Below are positions 23,701 through 30,506 of a stretch of DNA of 45,680 nucleotides, one piece after another. The stretch covers positions 1 through 45,680 of the forward strand of contig CATLCV010000014.1 in assembly GCA_949893755.1 (NCBI GenBank). The letters are read 5' to 3'. Both the position numbers and the translations under genes were made by a program. Position 1 is the first letter of the stretch. Each line of letters begins with the position of its first letter. The DNA comes from an uncultured Lachnospiraceae bacterium (lineage in GTDB: Bacteria > Bacillota > Clostridia > Lachnospirales > Lachnospiraceae). The notes below the pieces were generated by a model. That model was not told the DNA's origin and did not search any database. It saw only the letters and a program-made list of their open reading frames with translations.

Positions 23701-24689
23701 CCCCCGGGCCTTCGCGGAATTCGGAACACCGGATCCGGCCCAAACAGCGCCCGGTTCGTTTCTTCATCCCGGAGCCCATATGCCAGATAACAGGAGCACC
23801 ATTTTCTGCGGCACAGAATACTCTCTCCGAACAACTCCTTCCGATTCACATCATACCAGTTTTTGTCCGATGCCCCGCTGATATTGCATCTGTGGACATT
23901 TCCATCGGCCTCCACGAAAAGCCGGTTGAGACACAGCCTTTCATCTGCGGGAACATGCCGGAGCTCCCGGTCAAAATATGGATCTATGGATTGAAACAGC
24001 CGAATTTCCTCTTCTGTATAAGGGCGTTTCAGACCGTCCATTTTGTTGATCCAGAGATAAATCTCGTCGGGGAGCATTTCCCGGAGCCTGCGGAGCAGAT
24101 CTATATTACCCGGCACCCCAACTGCGCCGGCGCAAAGAAGGATGCCTTCCTCCCGAAGCCGGATGCATTTTGCGGCAAATTCTTCGCAGGCCGTCATCTC
24201 CGGATGGAAGGAAGCCCAGAGACGCAGCTTTTCCCGCACTCCCCCGAACTGATCGAAGATTTCCAGAGAGCGTTCGGCAGAGAAGCTTAAGTTCGTCTGC
24301 GCTCCCGCTGCCTCCAGAGCATCCCATTTTGTCAGGCCGCCGAGCCCCTCCCAATACCATGGGTGGATCAGGGCTTCCCCGTAGGGTACGACCATCAGGG
24401 CGCGGATGCTCAGATCTTCCGCACTTTCCCGCAGACTTTCACAGAACCGGAACCATTGTTCACGGTCATCTTCCAATTCCCGCTTAGAAATCCTGTGTTT
24501 GGAAAAGGGGCAATAGCTGCATTGATAATTACAGCTCTTTAAGCTGCCCCGGTAGAGAACGGTCCGGCGTTGACCCTGCCCGGATCTTGGATTCTCTCCG
24601 CAGTGCGCCAGGCCGTCGGCACAGCGGGATTTCGTTTCAGCTTCACAGCTTTTGAAGCTGCTGCATAAGAGGTCGGTTTGTCTGTCCAT
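23697..24689 (-). CDS. STM4011-family radical SAM protein
   Basis: 330 residues. The iron-sulfur motif CNYQCSYCPF (CX3CX2C) near residue 55 binds the 4Fe-4S cluster and S-adenosylmethionine. ALMVVPYGEALIHPWYWEGL and later C-terminal Cys residues (CLNRLF, HRCNISG, KWCSCYLAYG) could bind an extra cluster, as in SPASM-type enzymes. It ends LFGPDPVFRIPRRPGG. It is the last gene of a five-gene operon and its start lies 47 bases inside the STM4012 frame, so they are coupled. The family is named after Salmonella STM4011; its reaction is unknown to me. Confidence 0.85.
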   Translation of the reverse strand: MDRQTDLLCSSFKSCEAETKSRCADGLAHCGENPRSGQGQRRTVLYRGSLKSCNYQCSYCPFSKHRISKRELEDDREQWFRFCESLRESAEDLSIRALMVVPYGEALIHPWYWEGLGGLTKWDALEAAGAQTNLSFSAERSLEIFDQFGGVREKLRLWASFHPEMTACEEFAAKCIRLREEGILLCAGAVGVPGNIDLLRRLREMLPDEIYLWINKMDGLKRPYTEEEIRLFQSIDPYFDRELRHVPADERLCLNRLFVEADGNVHRCNISGASDKNWYDVNRKELFGESILCRRKWCSCYLAYGLRDEETNRALFGPDPVFRIPRRPGG

Positions 24690-26160
24690 GCGCTGTCTCC
24701 CATTCTGCCATTTTTTCGCTGACTTCCCTGGAAATCAGCTGCGGGCCAAGATAATCGGAAAGGCCGAGTCCGTTATCCGTCAGTACCAGCCAGCCGGATT
24801 TTGACTTTCGCTGTGCCGGATCACAGCATGCATCCCGCAGCCTTGAACCGCAGCGGATCCCGACTTCATCAGAAATGCACTGCCGCACAACATACCCCTC
24901 CCCGATCCACTCCGACAGCAGCGGAAAATCTTCCAGGATCTCCGTGCCGAAATGCTCCCGATATCTGCCGATATCCAGCCCCGGCCGGATCAGGAGATGA
25001 CGGATCACATATCTGCGTTTCTGTTCCTCCCGGGAAAGCACGATCCCATGAGTAACAAGGGTAAAATCCTGCGTATTTTCATAAGCGTATAATTCACGCA
25101 GGCAGTCCTGCCTTGTGATGGCATATGGGGTACAGAAATGCAGATTTCCTACATAGCTCCGTCCGCCGCAGCCCAGCGCTAGAGAGGTGCCGAAACCGCA
25201 CTCGGAGAAGGGGCGCAGGTGTTCTGATTTTCCCCGAATAATCTGCTCCATAAACGCCCGTTGGGATGCTGCTGACTTCCCCCGAACAACCTGCGCTATC
25301 GTATCCTGCCGGGATCCTTCTGATTTTCTACGTACAAACCGCCTCATAGAATCCTGCCGGAAGCCTTCGGATTTCAAAAAACTGCTTGCTTCCCGATACT
25401 GTTCAAAAGCCTTTTCCGGCTCCAGTACCATTCCGCCACGCAGTTCCTTTTCCAGCCCTGCGCCGTGCTTCACATACAGAGGATACAAAAAAATCTCCTG
25501 GGGACCGAGAGACACCGCCCGTTCCAACGATTCCAAAAGGGATTGAACCGTTTGTCCGGGAATCCCGTAGATGAAGTCCGCATTTACACAGTCAAATCCA
25601 AAGGAAAGCAAAAGTTCCAGAGCTTCCAGCGCCTTTTTGCCGCTGTGCCCCCTGCGCAGAGTTTCCAGTTCTCTGTCGCAAAAGCTCTGGATCCCCATGC
25701 TGACCCTTGTAATGCCCCGGCTTTTCAGCAGCTGCAATTTTTCTCTGTTCGTCTGGTTGGGAGCCGTTTCGATCACAATGCTTCGGTTTTCCTCAAAATG
25801 CAGATACGACTCCGCCATGGACAAGACTTGTTCCAATTGCCGCACAGTCAAAAGAAGGGGCGTTCCCCCGCCTATGGTAAAATCAGAAAATCTTGTGCCT
25901 GCCGGCTCCAGGATCCGGCGGTACTGGTTCAGCTGCCGCTCCACCGCGTCCAGATACCGTTCCATTTCCTCTGTCCCGGCTCCGGTGACAGAAAACAGAT
26001 TGCAGTAGCCGCATTTCGTCTGGCAGAAGGGGATGTGCAGATACAGCCCGCAGCCCGGTCCCGAAAGACTGCCGGCGCAGTCTGCCAGACGGATCCCGGT
26101 CAGCGGGCGGTAAGCCGTTTTGTGAGGATAACTGTACATATATTGAATATACGGATTCAT
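24643..26160 (-). CDS. STM4012-family HemW-like radical SAM protein
   Basis: 505 residues. LYLHIPFCQTKCGYCNLF carries the CX3CX2C cluster motif with the HemW-like extra Phe. DFTIGGGTPLLL and the IETAPNQTNREKL segment follow the coproporphyrinogen-oxidase-like pattern. The C-terminal HemW-like domain has CGGRSYVGNLHF and LTDNGLGLSDYLGPQLIS. Three 16-residue repeats (consensus KSEGxRQDxMxQxVRG, DNA 25225-25368) are inserted between residues about 265 and 312, just before the GFGTSLALGCGG segment, and make the protein longer than usual. It starts 15 bases after STM4013. The radical chemistry is inferred; the substrate is unknown. Confidence 0.87.
   Translation of the reverse strand: MNPYIQYMYSYPHKTAYRPLTGIRLADCAGSLSGPGCGLYLHIPFCQTKCGYCNLFSVTGAGTEEMERYLDAVERQLNQYRRILEPAGTRFSDFTIGGGTPLLLTVRQLEQVLSMAESYLHFEENRSIVIETAPNQTNREKLQLLKSRGITRVSMGIQSFCDRELETLRRGHSGKKALEALELLLSFGFDCVNADFIYGIPGQTVQSLLESLERAVSLGPQEIFLYPLYVKHGAGLEKELRGGMVLEPEKAFEQYREASSFLKSEGFRQDSMRRFVRRKSEGSRQDTIAQVVRGKSAASQRAFMEQIIRGKSEHLRPFSECGFGTSLALGCGGRSYVGNLHFCTPYAITRQDCLRELYAYENTQDFTLVTHGIVLSREEQKRRYVIRHLLIRPGLDIGRYREHFGTEILEDFPLLSEWIGEGYVVRQCISDEVGIRCGSRLRDACCDPAQRKSKSGWLVLTDNGLGLSDYLGPQLISREVSEKMAEWETAHGQTNRPLMQQLQKL
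25225..25368 (-). repeat. 48-nt in-frame tandem repeat in STM4012 gene
   Basis: Three adjacent 48-nt units (25225-25272, 25273-25320, 25321-25368) encode 16-residue copies. They all keep the TGA(C/T)TTTC...CGxAxAA start and a CCT or CCCG motif near the end. They have diverged at many positions yet kept the reading frame. Confidence 0.85.
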
Positions 26161-26175
26161 AGTAACAAAAAACCT

Positions 26176-27192
26176 CTATAAAAAGAAATGCTTATAAGGA
26201 ACGGTATTGACCACAGGATGATTGATCCCATGGAATTGGCATCCGTCCTCCCCGTAGCAGGTTCCGTGATCGGAACAGCAGATGACAAAGGTATCACCCC
26301 GCTTTTCCTTCCAATGGTCAAACAGCCGTCCCAGCTCCCGGTCCGCATAGCGAAGCGCCGCCCCATGGCTGGCCAGGTTATCATGGGAGCACCCATCCAG
26401 ATAGAAGGAATTGGGATAATGGATGGCATCCACATTGAGGTACATAAAAATCCTCTGCCCCGGATCCGCTCCTTCCAGCTTTCTCAAAATAAAGTCTACC
26501 TGATTTTTGGTGCTGTCCTTTACCCCGCAGCCAAAGGACGGGTTCCAGTAGCTTTTCCGGAAATATCCGGGAAATACCTTTCCCAGGTCCGAGCGTTTGT
26601 CAAAAAAGGAGACGCCTCCGACACACCAGGTATCATAGCCTTCCTTTTCCAGCCCCTCCATGACCGTGCCGCCGGAAAATCCGTAAGCCCCCGGGGGCGT
26701 TTTTCTGCCCATGCCGATCTGTCTGGGAAAAAACAGCATTTCCCGGTCAGCCAGATTTTTCGCTTCATGATCCGCTGGCAGGAAGCCGGCAAACATGGCG
26801 TGATGGGACGGCCAGGTAAAATTCCCCGGAGCCTGGCATTTTTTCCAGGAGCCGTAACGGTTCAGCACCGGGGTCGCGCCGTCCTCCTGCTCCTTTACCG
26901 CCGCGTCATACCGAAGGGTATCCAGACAGATAAACAAAATGTCCATCTGTCCGACAACCTGGTTCATATCCACGGAAGGCGTTCTCTGCGCTTTGGCAGA
27001 AGAGAACAGCCGGAAAGGGACCTCCCCGGTATGCTCGTGCGCTGCTTGCTGATTTTCTTGAATTTCCATGTTTTTTGCTTCTTTCTGGTTTCCCTGAACT
27101 TCCATATGTTTCGCTTCTTTCTGTTTTTGTTGTACATCCATAACGCTTTCAGCCTTTCCTATTTGATGCTCACGGCTGATGAAATCTGCCAT
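26176..27192 (-). CDS. STM4013/SEN3800-family hydrolase
   Basis: 338 residues of the alkaline-phosphatase/sulfatase superfamily. FICLDTLRYDAA supplies the first metal Asp, and GNFTWPSHHAMFAGFLP carries the Thr/Ser nucleophile region. Further along are CSDHGTCYGEDGCQFHGINH with Asp, His and a second His as metal ligands, and VDAIHYPNS. This points to a phosphate- or sulfate-ester hydrolase or a phospho-transferase. The N-terminus (about 17-55) is three 12-residue repeats rich in Gln, Lys and Glu (MDVQQKQKEAKH type). It is the third gene of the operon; the substrate is not known. Confidence 0.85.
   Translation of the reverse strand: MADFISREHQIGKAESVMDVQQKQKEAKHMEVQGNQKEAKNMEIQENQQAAHEHTGEVPFRLFSSAKAQRTPSVDMNQVVGQMDILFICLDTLRYDAAVKEQEDGATPVLNRYGSWKKCQAPGNFTWPSHHAMFAGFLPADHEAKNLADREMLFFPRQIGMGRKTPPGAYGFSGGTVMEGLEKEGYDTWCVGGVSFFDKRSDLGKVFPGYFRKSYWNPSFGCGVKDSTKNQVDFILRKLEGADPGQRIFMYLNVDAIHYPNSFYLDGCSHDNLASHGAALRYADRELGRLFDHWKEKRGDTFVICCSDHGTCYGEDGCQFHGINHPVVNTVPYKHFFL
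27035..27142 (-). repeat. 36-nt in-frame tandem repeat in STM4013 gene
   Basis: Three 36-nt units encode MDVQQKQKEAKH, MEVQGNQKEAKN and MEIQENQQAAHE. Unit edges are approximate by a few bases. Confidence 0.8.
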
Positions 27193-27210
27193 GAATATTG
27201 TGCCAGCCGT

Positions 27211-27242
27211 AGCCGCATAGCGGCATAATTCTCTATGCGGCT
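27211..27242. repeat. Hairpin between STM4013 and STM4014 genes
   Basis: AGCCGCATAG and CTATGCGGCT are perfect 10-bp arms with a 12-base loop. There is no T run on the minus strand, so it is more likely a processing or stability hairpin than a terminator. Confidence 0.55.
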
Positions 27243-27249
27243 GTGTGCA

Positions 27250-28557
27250 TCACTTTATACTTGGCGGCAGATTTATCCGGCGTTCAGTATACAGCCACTC
27301 TTTCATCATTTCCGCCTGATGGAGGTAGATCCGGTTCTGGTCATAAATATCCTGGTAAATGAGATCGCCCTGGCCGTTCAGTTCAATGATCCTGGGCCGC
27401 AGGCTCCCCTTTTCCAGAAGCACATCAATTCCTGCGCTGCGCAGTCCTGGATAGCATTTTGCCGCACGGATGCAGAGCTGCTCCACATCCTCCATGACAT
27501 GACACGGAAGCCCAAGCTCCTCGCCCTTTAAAGGGTAATTATTCAGATGCAGATTGGTAATGGGACCGGAAGAAAGACGGGCCAGGATAAAATCCATCCT
27601 CCCGTCCTGAACCACTGCCCGCAGATCATAGGAAAAGCCGCTGTGCTCCGCTTTGGCATACCACCGTTCTACGATACAGTCCAGTTTCAGAAGCCTCCCG
27701 ATCATGGAAAGCACCTGCTTCCGGTCCGTAAACCGCCGAAGCCGTTTCGTATTGACCAAACGTCCGGTTTCAGGATGTTCCATTGCGCAGGTGTAGAGGA
27801 TCATCCGGCCGGAGCGGGGCTGCCAGCGGAAAGCCGCCGCTCCTGCGGCTCCGGAACCGCAGACCGGCTTTATAAACACCTGATAGATGCGGTGATGTTT
27901 CATGGAATCCAGCAGCAGCTCCGCCCGTTCAACGGCGTCCAATGTTTCCGCCGCTGGAAGCACAGCCTGTTCGACGCCGTCCAACGTTTCCGCCGCTGGA
28001 AGCACAGCCTGTTCGACGCCGTCCAACGTTTCCGCCGCTGGAAGCACAGCCCGTCCGACATCGTCCAACGTCCCAGCGGCTGGCACAGTCCGTCCGATGC
28101 CGTCCAACTCCTCCGTCACCGGAATCCCGGCCTCTGCCAGCCGCCTTTTGCACGCTCTTTTATCCAGAAGGGCGCGGATATCCTCTGGCCTGTTTAAAAA
28201 CGTGATCTGCCGATTCTTGCCCAGCTCAGCCAGCCATTGCAGCTTTTTTTCATAATCCTGCGCCAGGATATTCAGCTCATCCAGGCAGCAGCTTTCCCAC
28301 AATGGCGGGTCAATTTTCAGAAACACATCTTCCCACGTAACTTCATTCAGAAATACATTTTCCCATTCCACCGTGCTCCGGACAAGGGATTCCTGCGAAT
28401 CCGTGCTCCGAACAGGAGATTCCTGCAAAGCCCCGCTCCCAAAAGGAAATTCCTTCCAGTCCAGCAGCCGGACCGATATTCCTGCCGCCTCCACGCCCTT
28501 TTCCAGATAGATGGTCCGTTTTGTTCCAGGGCTGCCGAGGAGAACCGCCTGTCTCAT
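27250..28557 (-). CDS. STM4014-family ATP-grasp protein
   Basis: 435 residues. The C-terminal half shows a RimK/glutathione-synthetase-like ATP-grasp: VFIKPVCGSGAAGAAAF (nucleotide Lys and glycine-rich loop), DLRAVVQDGRMDFILARLSS, and SAGIDVLLEKG with IIELNGQGDLIYQDIY (the metal-binding Glu and Asn). ATP-grasp enzymes join a carboxylate to an amine via an acyl phosphate. The N-terminal third carries two tandem-repeat expansions: 10-residue units near 50-80 and four 14-residue units (TLDGVEQAVLPAAE) near 150-210. They fall before the ATP-grasp core. Its start overlaps the STM4015 stop by four bases. Confidence 0.85.
   Translation of the reverse strand: MRQAVLLGSPGTKRTIYLEKGVEAAGISVRLLDWKEFPFGSGALQESPVRSTDSQESLVRSTVEWENVFLNEVTWEDVFLKIDPPLWESCCLDELNILAQDYEKKLQWLAELGKNRQITFLNRPEDIRALLDKRACKRRLAEAGIPVTEELDGIGRTVPAAGTLDDVGRAVLPAAETLDGVEQAVLPAAETLDGVEQAVLPAAETLDAVERAELLLDSMKHHRIYQVFIKPVCGSGAAGAAAFRWQPRSGRMILYTCAMEHPETGRLVNTKRLRRFTDRKQVLSMIGRLLKLDCIVERWYAKAEHSGFSYDLRAVVQDGRMDFILARLSSGPITNLHLNNYPLKGEELGLPCHVMEDVEQLCIRAAKCYPGLRSAGIDVLLEKGSLRPRIIELNGQGDLIYQDIYDQNRIYLHQAEMMKEWLYTERRINLPPSIK
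27924..28108 (-). repeat. 42-nt in-frame tandem repeat in STM4014 gene
   Basis: Units 27924-27965, 27966-28007, 28008-28049, 28050-28088 (39 nt) and a partial 28089-28108. The second and third units are identical over 42 nt, so copy number changed recently. All lengths are multiples of three. Confidence 0.95.
28318..28460 (-). repeat. 30-nt in-frame repeats in STM4014 gene
   Basis: Two overlapping families of 30-nt period: CAGAAAYACATYTTCCCA-type units at 28318 and 28348, and CCGTGCTCCG-type units at 28371, 28401 and (divergent) 28431. They encode EVTWEDVFLK/EWENVFLN and QESLVRST/QESPVRST. Confidence 0.75.
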
Positions 28558-29411
28558 TCGGTCAGCATGGCGTTCATCCAGATCTCGCCTTTGTATTCCT
28601 CCGGCTCATAGCGCTCCGACGCGTCAACCTTTGCCGGAAGAGCCTGCAGATCCTTCACCATGCCCTCTGACATATAATGAAAATGCACATCCAGCTCATC
28701 GATATTGGGATAGGAAGGAAGCGTTTTCAAAAGCAGGGCGCCGCCCTGATCCGTCAGGGTGCCGTTGGCCAGATCCAGTACCTTCAGCTGCTTCATATAT
28801 TTGCTTTCCAGCACCGCCTGAACCAGTTCATCCTGGATCTCGCTGTCCTCGATCCCCAGATGCACGAGCTTTGGAAAATCCGACTTTTCGAGAAGGGTTT
28901 TGATGGTGTCTGCACTGCCGTCAAATCCGTAATCCTCGATTCCGATGTAAAGGACCAGTTTTTTCAGATTCGGCAGCTTGGCATTCTGGATCTCCTGGAT
29001 CACCGACACCGGAAGCCCGCCGCAGATGATGGTCAGAGATTCCAGTCCCGGATGGCTGATCTCTCCCAGCACCAGCTCCGAGCTTCCCTTGACGGTCAGT
29101 TCCTTTAAGTGAGGAAGGGCCTGCCAGAGCCGGCTGTAATTGCCCTGGATGATCCAGGAAACCTCGCACTCCTCATAGTCCATGTCCCCTACAAACAGGC
29201 TCTCAACATGGGAAAACCGTTCCTTGTTCTCCACGATCTGATCCAGGATGATCTGGCAGCTGTCGTCCCAGGATTCGCCCCAGCACCCGATCACAAGATC
29301 CGATACCTGGGAAAATTCCGGATCATTCAAGATATCCGCCACCATGGTTCCGGGACCCTTTCCGTTCTCAAACTGTTCATAATCATACACATATTTTTTA
29401 CTCTTCCCCAT
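28554..29411 (-). CDS. STM4015-family leucine-rich-repeat protein
   Basis: 285 residues. From about residue 90 it is built of leucine-rich repeats: LPHLKELTVKGSSELVLGEI, PNLKKLVLYIGIEDYGFDGS, FPKLVHLGIEDSEIQD, MKQLKVLDLANGTLTDQGGA. The N-terminal 90 residues are a separate domain with VIGCWGESWDDSCQIILDQI. There is no signal peptide or membrane helix. It is the promoter-proximal gene, so it should be made in the highest amount. That suggests a binding scaffold or a substrate rather than an enzyme; this is inference. AAAGGAGG precedes the start. Confidence 0.83.
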   Translation of the reverse strand: MGKSKKYVYDYEQFENGKGPGTMVADILNDPEFSQVSDLVIGCWGESWDDSCQIILDQIVENKERFSHVESLFVGDMDYEECEVSWIIQGNYSRLWQALPHLKELTVKGSSELVLGEISHPGLESLTIICGGLPVSVIQEIQNAKLPNLKKLVLYIGIEDYGFDGSADTIKTLLEKSDFPKLVHLGIEDSEIQDELVQAVLESKYMKQLKVLDLANGTLTDQGGALLLKTLPSYPNIDELDVHFHYMSEGMVKDLQALPAKVDASERYEPEEYKGEIWMNAMLTE

Positions 29412-29460
29412 AAAAACCTCCTTTGCGGCTGTCGGCTTACCATGCCTGTGTTTTTCTTAT

Positions 29461-29489
29461 ATTATACGCAATTATATAGTAGGGCTCAA
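29461..29489 (-). promoter_or_regulatory. Promoter of the STM4015-STM4011 operon
   Basis: On the minus strand, TTGAGC, 17 bases and TATAAT lie 50 bases before the STM4015 start. No other promoter of similar quality was seen between the five genes. Confidence 0.75.
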
Positions 29490-29550
29490 CTGTTTTTTGA
29501 ACTATCGGAACGCAAAACAGGGCTCAGCCTTTTAACATCTTTATCACGAT

Positions 29551-29586
29551 AAAACCTCGCTCCGATACCGCATCGGCTGGAGTTTT
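29551..29586 (-). terminator. Terminator of treR
   Basis: AAAACTCCAGCCGAT pairs imperfectly with ATCGGAGCGAGGTTTT on the minus strand, at the treR stop. Confidence 0.5.
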
Positions 29587-30317
29587 CAGACAGGCTTTCT
29601 CACCGCATTGTCATAAAACCGAAAATAATCCGGCCGGTGCCTGGACTGGGTATATTCAAACATCACCCCGTCGCTGTTGTAAGTCTGGCTGCTGACCACT
29701 GCCATGCAATTATAATCCCCGGCATCCATTTTCAGATATTTTTCATCGATCTCCGTCAGCTTTTCCACCGTCATGATCCGCTTGCTGTTTACGATCGTCA
29801 TGTGCAGTGTCTGCTCCAGATACTGATAAATGGAATTTTCCGCGATTTCCTTTGTGAGTCCGGGAACCGCTTCCTTTAGAAAATAATTATGATTCAGGAT
29901 CAGCGGCAGCTCGTCCAGATAATGCAGACGCTGAATATAATAAACCTCCGCCCCGGCAGGAAATCCCATGGATCGGGCCTGCTTTTCGCTGACCGTACAC
30001 TCGGTAAATAAAAGCACCCGTGTGATCGGATGATGGCCGTTCCGCAGGGCGGATTCCCGGAAGCTCTCGATCTCTCCGATGGTAAATGCGGTCTGCGCGA
30101 CCGGCTGGTAGATATTGCGCACCCCTTTTCCCTGCATGGTCTGGACATAGCCGTCGCTTACCAGGCGGCCCACCGCCCGGCGCAGGGTATTGCGGGAGCA
30201 GTGATAGGTCTGGATCAATGTGTTTTCAGATGGCAGAAGCTCCTGGTACGCATAGATATCATTTTCAATTTTCTGCTTCAAGTCTTTATAAATTGTCTCA
30301 TAAATTGCCTTTGGCAT
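29586..30317 (-). CDS. treR: GntR-family trehalose operon repressor
   Basis: 243 residues. The N-terminal winged helix (about 5-72) contains PSENTLIQTYHCSRNTLRRA and VSDGYVQTMQGKG. The UTRA domain (about 88-235) contains the YIQRLHYLDELPLILNHNYF effector-pocket region. It is divergent from the trehalose PTS gene, as treR is in many Firmicutes. In this family, trehalose 6-phosphate releases the repressor. GAGGTG precedes ATG 30317. Three near-palindromic TTGTTTAAACAA sites in the shared gap are its likely operators. Confidence 0.92.
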   Translation of the reverse strand: MPKAIYETIYKDLKQKIENDIYAYQELLPSENTLIQTYHCSRNTLRRAVGRLVSDGYVQTMQGKGVRNIYQPVAQTAFTIGEIESFRESALRNGHHPITRVLLFTECTVSEKQARSMGFPAGAEVYYIQRLHYLDELPLILNHNYFLKEAVPGLTKEIAENSIYQYLEQTLHMTIVNSKRIMTVEKLTEIDEKYLKMDAGDYNCMAVVSSQTYNSDGVMFEYTQSRHRPDYFRFYDNAVRKPV

Positions 30318-30395
30318 GTCCGTTCACCTCAAATCAAAGATGTAGTTTTCCTATAGTTCCTTATTATAAAAACATAGCAAAAGAAAGTCAATAAC

Positions 30396-30407
30396 TTGTT
30401 TAAACAA
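30396..30407. promoter_or_regulatory. TreR operator 1
   Basis: TTGTTTAAACAA, a perfect 12-bp palindrome between treR and treP. Confidence 0.65.
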
Positions 30408-30423
30408 ATTTTGAAAAATAGGG

Positions 30424-30452
30424 TTGACATGTTTAAACAAGTATGATATAAC
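30424..30452 (+). promoter_or_regulatory. treP promoter with embedded TreR operator 2
   Basis: TTGACA, 17 bases and TATAAC. The spacer holds TGTTTAAACAAG (30430-30441), a second copy of the operator, so bound repressor would block RNA polymerase directly. Confidence 0.8.
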
Positions 30453-30465
30453 ATAGTTAACGAAC

Positions 30466-30479
30466 ATGTTCAAACAAGT
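30466..30479. promoter_or_regulatory. TreR operator 3
   Basis: ATGTTCAAACAAGT, one mismatch from the palindromic core, just downstream of the promoter and before the treP ribosome site. Confidence 0.55.
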
Positions 30480-30506
30480 TGGAATCACAAGCGGAGGAAT
30501 AGAAGA

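Noticed and set aside
27924-28108. Possible CRISPR-like array
   Set aside because: The 42-nt units are directly adjacent without unique spacers and keep the STM4014 reading frame; no cas genes are present.
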